The notes under the pieces: generated by a model
What the model saw: only the letters and a program-made list of their open reading frames with translations
Told to the model about the DNA's origin: nothing
Databases searched by the model: none
Part shown: piece after piece, positions 14,701 to 15,349 of the stretch
Position numbering within the stretch: position 1 is the first letter of the stretch
How the letters are laid out: each line of letters begins with the position of its first letter
Assembly: GCA_028687525.1 (NCBI GenBank)
Contig: JAQTZX010000013.1
Span: forward strand, 1-15,349
Source: Candidatus Omnitrophota bacterium
GTDB taxonomy: Bacteria; Omnitrophota; Gorgyraeia; Gygaellales; Profunditerraquicolaceae
Reading direction: 5' to 3'
Length of the DNA stretch: 15,349 nucleotides
Position numbers and translations under genes: made by a program

Positions 14701-15349
14701 GTTGATCTGACCTCCGCAGATACGAAAAACCAGGCAGTTGTGCTTTGTACGATAGAAGCGCTTGGCCTTGCTAACCGGGAGGCTGTTCGTCAGGCGGCTC
14801 AGCGCTGGGTATCCGTTCATCCTGCCGCGATATGTTTTGCTTTAGGCAAATATATCCGCGCATCGCGGGTGGCCGGAGAAAACGTGCTTTATGCTCCGGA
14901 TTTGCCGGCTGCTTTGCGGATGATGTTCCCGGAACATATCATTGAAGCGGATCTGAGGCTTGAATACCGGCGGAATGACAGCGGATTTGCCGTGAGCATT
15001 GTGGATCGCAAAGGTGAACAGGAAAGGAGAGTTGAGTTAAGGTTCACGGCGGCCGGAAGAGATACGTTTGCATTTTCATGCGCGGGGGATACCTCTGTGA
15101 ATGTTGACCGCGGAATAATGGATTCTCTGGGGATTGCCTCTGCGACGCTTGCAGGAAACAGGGCGATTCTGCTCTGGAACGGTTACGGCGATGAAGGATT
15201 GAATCGTATTATGCAACGGGCGGAAACTTTTGAGCGGGTGGGTTTTATTCCCGTCGGACTTGAAGAGGGAGCAAAAAGAAAGGCAGTGGCCGCGGCCATA
15301 ATGGACAACGTGGAAAGAGTCTCTCCGCGGCAGGGGCAGAACACGGTTT
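2701..15349 (+). CDS. Giant multidomain protein, downstream part (3' partial, at least 4,216 codons)
   Basis: No stop occurs in frame 1 from just after the TAG to the window end, so the protein has at least 4,216 residues and its C-terminus is outside. ATG 2701 is the first canonical start after the TAG and has GGAG seven bases upstream. Coding-like sequence in the same frame begins at 2662, so this may be a continuation rather than a true start. Counting from 2701: end of the methyltransferase fold (1-50), unknown region (55-426), transglutaminase-like domain with Cys548, His574 and Asp590, TPRs (648-783), about six membrane segments (1127-1313), Gly-rich linkers (about 1582-1624), two tandem homologous modules (1800-2187 and 2240-2625), then about 1,590 unrecognised residues. 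Size and linker style resemble Omnitrophota giant proteins. Cys residues are frequent and the basic flank follows the last membrane helix, which suggests a mostly cytosolic protein. Function is unknown. Confidence 0.93.
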   Translation, partial: MLDWASGDSYFVLREWAQTWGETDLVVYVSRDFVPEVRNGGQLEEMRDVSQDGGDMELMRLAAILLGLPRFQFSEVINRKIKLNRASVGEWQELYLTAWGANIATVLHALITLSLLRALRERFPGRHFEACIDDRRVHYMDLSADFKGIKVQIHSDRLDPEIEMFFKGLLRAWKTYVDINFPPSLARYEYRDADRESVQGKFALSPYITKGVTRDALDSSLRVLGDWAYYDPGSRESIREYARRLEEVFHFSLKERNIPLDPVPQLPRTDPRNFNPLDFCFLVKSMIEDRKLEGLDIMAVSCIDESHPETFFGWGWIVDVPDENIAGIFAENQASGMNKKEEYLPYILWQAGKDRRSRTIQELLADTLPQYVHNEIIVRVRGIRIAGIFYHAGIHSGHITAARREAGRLNVPLVEIPRGRRTSLFLDGGRGGLMALDTILARLFNAGYSHDSVLLLRSGCEKMLEDVDAVSKKQVAGSLKGRGNELLLGEFICDLMQSLQEKGYRLVLNPLSRAMVNGFADEDIFVLLETARQEEERKEKLLQFLMGCSTSSLTLFLLLSVLGIETRVALHLEHLLLLSRMPDGTYLFIDQGHYKAFFVDMGRYYERRNDFYILKDKHDIALVDLQLYSMLKLDYSAFQMGDERSFASGICNNIGLVYYELGNFAKAREFFLKAIQCNGKYATAYCNLGNTYWAEGSVPGGLEAYTKAIEISPYCVKALCNRGVIWYMKNEIEKAIDDFTQAVMFQPDYYLAFGNAVRVYAEAGMHTDAQGFYRRFKDRFSEHADNYHRRYKDIYRMVYENLLEAGACGKAEEIEAAMGAFDAVFSHPEKQVSSFDGGIQDVNIETKASPGLNPGDDEYAAITALAVPDFYRAMKDFTDYLELLRSRSAAGETVRADYQRQIENRLRAILIAAFTSGDVSVQADAFLLTKLIPGIVDSAALDEEGIKYSAAVTLSLLLEIIDWGPAGYADVCLLAENHFQRYFCAEIKDWDPRRMPLVNGILRKFVYNSQGKAMPSLAFLLQWLMLEMQRTHVSADSLILQDLKEMRDFLEGFVVDVGLGVFFSKKEEITFEIYATIMLLIESVSGLLEEINKRIIMIDPEAASRSMEARAEKRIEDSLVYELEATLFVLLMVFAVVEFVIIILGTLWLVMPLLYAIWQLGFFVCAIRYVRESGKFFDRLESELIQFCKEPFPGKVAAVLGAVSIGLAVEFLLDIAVNRVLHSGSFVPYQCMIAGILILIAGSYCDSLSSLYKIDLRKTEDVGAGLFKFMAFGFFDMYLAAFLSEILLNTFIPWFALVIIALAGTVGNFFVFQKIIRRRMTRESWHYSSRHGRRVGRDGGQGRRINRDVIMDDRHLPINYQSILRGVEDWIEETWKDEALSELALFEEGLFIEKLSAEGRNDDKPREEFVGGREEKIEWFFISLRRIKKYSQKWGDASTHYKIEWYRDEEVSLPISDESKRMIIDDLIRISLEDGEALEDIFGNPLAYIRKNVAEAVISAGKPADQMEKYTYLFLKFALGPLNIDPTDDTIKLVLPGIFKHEKADRQSPNCWNGETLRKHLLALLGTSPSAAGQTIIPGPGDGGLAVCSGYVTGSGSFYEMPDLAVAGGGYLRSGWAGAGIDGGESGCMTVSAIEVKYWNTVLWMKLSVLIGSIEALNNTAPSDYRKAMVLFFNRDFTDLQKILEKNNIRVPEIEGVSILENVPKLQIEQHCRSLNAWQIHDKTTRFSGIIYLKVPRFSSHVAAVVDFYNKNRDMVGFGSQKAVLVECPVENHGKRDGGDNRQKGDGNGGVISGIAIQRLFDRIKKTSMPEVKLSAIQSLADRGDIYSRLVSSRVQAFLDIYKTTLFDELFLAPWQEQEGVAGLKAINSLTEEQAGRLETFISGYALPRKRLIFALTLALQPLRLNLNADISRNLYVEKINAFKCAFVLFMVPDITEAEIRDLLGQDLTLQKARESAYTIISYFDSDDLKIPVTKLTWKTKLERIRAERPYENIRYDLILAAQYGYNPLAALNFSLMNEDGERRFVIKNVKIWKNGNVGSGFGKEAWLRSLEEISRALPGIKVYEIRAELRFWNAVDDLKLWTSLGFNAAEITDYRDPLERAACGRQVMLTLVLKDGDLDAYREWLKDFRHPRLDPDIFNAAIKQARQGKDEDAAAAIIEDIVKLLGITPASPDASSAIRRFTSDGGARVLARSDAGRKKTPCRSDMLDAVAVLLFSASDCFSEAGDGGEKIPEINSRGLYERIRAANMPATKLVMFDPMEMFGDECDTDRKRVSEGVQRFLSGYAHTLLEEVFFIPWSFTDVAAAGYDFCRLTPEESARFVSFIRDYRVPRERLVFALKLALVPLFIDVRADKTCQCVRLALERIRDFKNAFVFFLIPDITDEELRAVLGWGISLEEARKSAEKLTMDAQAQTGMVNIAGLKWNYTLVPEPGFAANGISRYRYCLSAEYKRKGIVGTLEFNVAVLNGAYSIEDVRFWKDTAVEPGFGRDAWMRALDDIMREFPGCLISGISAPLPPCAPVETLKLLVSLGFSQAAAVKTGTGTKNRYSITLNLAPAGGIAGVYYYWLMSSKHPSLNPGVFEDAVAYAQQTGNISGIEKVVTDMGVPRPRPAADETIFDGSGDGGAIEIPDDLFSDKELYEIAQDAGYLFQKRAFVELGSAAAGKLPRLFEGVPPGAAKIGVEVKGRLQENGLDIRFILAPGGRCEYPSLHLSISKDESLQITLRLSSWSKTSSLKAANTVYLLERFDVADYAVDREGRKIILRPGEGKRGLRYIHFETKDNFEEHLGYFVLHLREHAEIIMESIRQGELKECGPKEGFPASCRVYSYKRPDGVTVRTIVDQENEVARALPLGEMSMLALTMQRMNKVMHFNYSREIDELVHDPKRVLTDADIPVLGDMFIETEKATLTSQLSGVLEEYPGEFIPLSLIFTNLPRESLIYFMLNTYSGDRSEKIGFREGYIPYDPQVSVDTESSRKVARELLRPEQDRDVQFLSILYAEDMVAFAAGVKAAKAQTEKQASGIERFTGAFYNTLRDVHWGGIMKELESAARKDETMQYQCMERHWQYFERTVDERPAEEQVDERNRFIGYMLEIEDPGLRDAVLTGFELYWRRSISYTNYVDCGMSGSLVPLESRLMELARAKGYFKTPFIQFVRAAEMKIATAGRGDAWYDLAYYFLDFVFSKPVLTGSEIAAVAEQVMAAERMSAGNGRKILEDLLSQAANIEIIPRLGDIDIENISFSFENTIFRGRNEYYFRVIDRVINRKDSQSERGEGDKRTVQERFIQAVRAHPEMTVEEFVEAPGAGQVFVDWITADVLPKGGCQEYVKWFVRTILYNARAGVPGIGAPMLEQDFVEFAICLLELRFASSLKRSELKPALRAVMDNVSEESVRCHSYIMKDGSNEDFELSLFYAEGRNTQHVRMELHIAGKDELIVEIHTRHSIFSRTLSGDNMKRLLALAGICWFTFQGDDAVKVFGDDLVSIMDERGMEFEPFGISDTAGLLAAVKKAVNTGKLRQFDHGWKKSVIYRMRMVDLGKGSSDFDLVVELGDGRVVKDVYPRKRKTRDEAISEMLEEPFQTLREALEEETSIGDDVGEDWGFEEDDLFFGFGIRRQPSRFGEIWEEFRPAFRKMRDMERAYLTALIWDVILAVQPASKRMAAARDFLESRMKEDINRNIEEFLRTHGIYPNEENSVLVEGIIRIYILTTHLDRLDGSSLLSDFLEIFTVSPCVRLNLLHSISGEVREASLMDLPFIKLYTADLIFFLAGIWPSGDIRHKKLDYSFCSGKSESVLSAWADSEAWQDTYFKDKAELLRNNAQTNGSLMDEEEKKGIAFAGTRNDIRIGDIHDYAWMAAVGQVIAEHSVPENRLFETVCYLSEDFSRLIAYLIMAAQKSPESNFNEYVRGLMDGTKGIDPFWVKFPVLIKTKADSQEKRIIQDYDYSIAFLSHVFRYACLFEGIPEAGKQQEPDVNSNTDISGLLNFLRGVRLQPDKIITFSQSDRIVDLTSADTKNQAVVLCTIEALGLANREAVRQAAQRWVSVHPAAICFALGKYIRASRVAGENVLYAPDLPAALRMMFPEHIIEADLRLEYRRNDSGFAVSIVDRKGEQERRVELRFTAAGRDTFAFSCAGDTSVNVDRGIMDSLGIASATLAGNRAILLWNGYGDEGLNRIMQRAETFERVGFIPVGLEEGAKRKAVAAAIMDNVERVSPRQGQNTV
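2863..3978 (+). other. Unrecognised segment between two D-G-G linkers
   Basis: About 372 residues bounded by the Asp-Gly-Gly motifs at 2854 and 3979. It starts with a helical section, then a mixed part with strands around 3100-3180, a Pro-rich turn region at 3475-3525, and ends with an alpha/beta piece (a hydrophobic strand at 3823-3870 rich in Ile, Gly and His, then a basic helix and a LVEI strand). His residues cluster at 3871-3895, which could mean metal binding or catalysis, but I recognise no family. I can only say that it is probably a folded, soluble unit. Confidence 0.45.
3855..3880 (+). repeat. Nine-bp perfect hairpin inside the coding region
   Basis: TGCCGGCAT (3855-3863) and ATGCCGGCA (3872-3880) are exact reverse complements separated by eight A/T-rich bases. 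The same arrangement gives a direct repeat TGCCGGCATA at 3855 and 3873, because each arm holds the palindrome TGCCGGCA; in protein this is a repeated Ala-Gly-Ile. No T-run follows, so it is not an intrinsic terminator. It may affect mRNA structure, or may just reflect codon use in a repetitive peptide. Confidence 0.7.
3988..4641 (+). other. Transglutaminase-like (Cys-His-Asp) domain
   Basis: After about 110 helical residues, the sequence around 4339-4500 follows the core of transglutaminase-like cysteine enzymes of the SirB1/bacterial transglutaminase-like type. The nucleophile candidate is Cys at 4342 (GCSTSS) at the start of a hydrophobic helix. His at 4420 (within HLEHLLLL; His 4411 is an alternative) lies on the next strand, and Asp at 4468 (LFIDQG) follows. 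The spacing of about 26 and 16 residues is right for this fold. The family includes proteases, amidases, cross-linking enzymes and inactive binding forms; which applies here cannot be told. A TPR block follows directly, an arrangement also seen in SirB1-like proteins, so the TPRs may position the substrate. The triad assignment is by motif reading only. Confidence 0.6.
4642..5049 (+). other. TPR repeat array (three clear, one weak repeat)
   Basis: Three tetratricopeptide repeats begin at 4642, 4744 and 4846 in exact 102-base (34-residue) register, each with the conserved Gly at position 8 (4663, 4765, 4867), aromatic residues near 11, and Lys-Ala-Ile-type helix B ends (FFLKAI, YTKAIE, FTQAV). 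A fourth repeat at 4948 is degenerate: position 8 is Val. TPRs form helical solenoids that bind proteins or peptides, here probably serving the adjoining transglutaminase-like domain. A further helical stretch continues to the Asp-Gly-Gly linker at 5206. Confidence 0.85.
5215..6060 (+). other. Helical, probably soluble region before the membrane segments
   Basis: About 280 residues following the D-G-G at 5206. After a short Pro/Gly/Asp-rich spacer to about 5275, amphipathic helices predominate (LLRSRS near 5350, LLTKLIPG near 5480, LLLEIIDW near 5570, LQWLMLEMQ near 5765). No motif is recognised. The last part (5940-6060) is charged and may form a coiled-coil-like lead into the first membrane helix. 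It may be the cytosolic side of the membrane domain that follows. Confidence 0.45.
6079..6639 (+). other. Six predicted transmembrane segments in mid-protein
   Basis: Long hydrophobic runs lie at about 6079-6144, 6145-6201, 6286-6345, 6391-6435, 6499-6567 and 6571-6639. The first two form a hairpin with a Met-Pro turn. The loop at 6202-6285 is charged. The last helix is followed by a strongly basic stretch, which by the positive-inside rule puts the downstream part in the cytosol; with six helices the upstream part would be cytosolic too. I see no transporter or receptor signature, so it is probably a membrane anchor. Exact helix ends and number are estimates by eye; segments 1 and 2 could count as one long hairpin. 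Confidence 0.65.
6640..7443 (+). other. Basic juxtamembrane stretch, D-G-G linker and unrecognised segment
   Basis: Immediately after the last hydrophobic segment there are many Arg/His residues (QKIIRRRM at 6640, then SSRHGRRVGR before the D-G-G at 6712 and GRR after it), a typical cytosolic membrane flank. From 6750 to about 7370 comes a 210-residue, mostly helical and charged segment with acidic patches and several Trp residues (for example 6955-7040). It ends in a Ser/Pro/Gly-rich tail leading to the next linker. No family is recognised. Confidence 0.45.
7444..7572 (+). other. Gly-rich double D-G-G linker
   Basis: Forty-three residues flanked by Asp-Gly-Gly at 7444-7452 and 7564-7572, rich in Gly, Ser, Ala and Tyr, with a Gly-Gly-Gly at 7522-7530. 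The composition is that of a flexible, probably disordered hinge. A competing open frame here (7298-7588, frame 2) is a shadow: the linker pattern found elsewhere in the protein appears only in frame 1. Confidence 0.65.
7573..8097 (+). other. Small unrecognised domain and Gly/Asp-rich linker
   Basis: About 150 residues between D-G-G motifs at 7564 and 8029, then a 20-residue Gly/Asp-rich spacer. The piece AMVLFFNRDFTD at 7702-7737 resembles the conserved AFVLFMVPDITE and AFVFFLIPDITD cores of the two tandem modules downstream, so this may be a shortened or strongly diverged relative of them. The following ~90 residues look beta-rich (IIYLKVPR near 7890-7915, AVLVECP near 7987-8007). The function is unknown. 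Confidence 0.4.
8098..9261 (+). repeat. Tandem module A (388 residues), GNAT-like C-terminal half
   Basis: First of two homologous modules. The N-terminal half is helical and carries shared landmarks: LFDRI with a following MP..KL, VQ.FL..Y, PW, the PRKRLIFAL.LAL.PL helix (8368-8409), and AFVLFMVPDITE..IR..LG ending in ARESA. The C-terminal half resembles a GNAT acyltransferase fold: strands at 8734-8800, the pyrophosphate-loop-like GSGFGKEAW at 8815-8841 opening a long helix, a strand VYEIRAEL (8887-8910), and the LWTSLGF helix-strand signature at 8941-8961. Known GNATs bind acetyl-CoA at the Gly-rich loop; catalytic activity and substrate here are unproven. A helical tail with REWL....P.LDP..F runs to the D-G-G at 9253, and D-G-G 8029 stands before the module. 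Confidence 0.65.
9262..9417 (+). other. Linker between the tandem modules
   Basis: Fifty-two residues from just after the D-G-G at 9253 through a second D-G-G at 9379. A basic Arg/Lys-rich start (9268-9315) is followed by a short hydrophobic stretch (LDAVAVLLFSA, 9322-9354), which is too short and too isolated to call a membrane helix with confidence. Cys residues stand at 9307 and 9361. It is probably a flexible spacer. Confidence 0.5.
9418..10575 (+). repeat. Tandem module B (386 residues), paralogue of module A
   Basis: Second copy of the module, nearly the same length and in the same domain order. Shared landmarks are LYERI and MP..KL at the start, GVQ.FL..Y, IPW, the PRERLVFAL.LAL.PL helix (9688-9738), AFVFFLIPDITDEELR..LG (9817-9876) and ARKSA. 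In the GNAT-like half they are a strand at 10078-10098, EPGFGRDAW at 10150-10176, and LLVSLGF at 10276-10296; then YYYWL....P.LNP..F in the tail. By eye about 40% of residues match module A over the ~120-residue helical core, and fewer in the GNAT-like half. It ends at the double-Gly linker with D-G-G at 10567. An internal duplication followed by divergence explains the pair. Confidence 0.65.
10576..15349 (+). other. Long unrecognised region (about 1,591 residues, no D-G-G linker)
   Basis: Coding throughout, but I recognise no family. Visible landmarks: beta-rich stretches at about 10741-10990, 12841-13130 and 14941-15120, each with alternating hydrophobic residues and a following helix; long helical sections at 11220-12350, 13560-13900 and 14230-14400; an acidic patch at 13441-13512 (many Glu/Asp, then FFGFG); and hydrophobic helices at 13960-14010 that are too short for clear membrane spans. 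The last ~130 residues (GYGDEG.N...A..FERVGFIPVG at 15181-15261) loosely recall a GNAT end, but only weakly. The change in linker style suggests a different architectural block of the giant protein. It runs off the window. Confidence 0.5.

Noticed and set aside
1..15349. CRISPR arrays, tRNA/rRNA genes, insertion sequences, promoters, attachment sites
   Set aside because: I saw no spaced direct repeats, RNA signatures, transposase motifs or non-coding gaps; every base lies in, or next to a single stop in, one coding frame.

Overview
The whole window lies inside one gigantic coding region. Frame 1 of the + strand is open from base 1 to base 15349, about 5,116 codons, and is broken once, by an in-frame TAG at 2659-2661. 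No start, true end, promoter, RNA gene, mobile element, CRISPR array or intergenic gap is visible. The frame runs off both edges, and I checked it codon by codon for stops. The shorter open frames on the minus strand and in the other + frames look like shadows.

Organism: gene size, roughly balanced base composition, and a string of unrelated domains joined by short Gly/Asp linkers fit the giant proteins known from Omnitrophota (formerly OP3/Omnitrophica). This is an inference from style; no phylogenetic marker is present.

Layout: (1) 1-1314, unrecognised alpha/beta region. (2) 1315-1596, linker zone with three D-G-G motifs and a Cys cluster. (3) 1597-2853, helical region leading into a class I SAM-dependent methyltransferase fold; the TAG falls between its predicted strands 5 and 6. 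(4) 2863-3978, unrecognised. (5) 3988-5205, transglutaminase-like Cys/His/Asp domain followed by TPRs in exact 34-residue register. (6) 5215-6711, helical region and about six membrane segments, ending in a basic stretch. (7) 6721-8037, unrecognised segments separated by Gly-rich linkers. (8) 8098-10575, two tandem, diverged copies of a ~387-residue module with a GNAT-like C-terminal half. (9) 10576-15349, almost 1,600 residues with no domain I recognise and no D-G-G linker.

Working together: the window suggests a membrane-anchored, mainly cytosolic multi-enzyme or scaffold polypeptide that combines possible methyl-transfer, transglutaminase/protease-like, protein-binding (TPR) and acyltransferase-like parts. 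Its substrates and biological role cannot be read from the sequence. The main open question is the TAG: base error or real nonsense mutation, readthrough, or restart at ATG 2701, which has a good GGAG upstream. The fold and linker layout argue that the ancestral protein ran straight through it.
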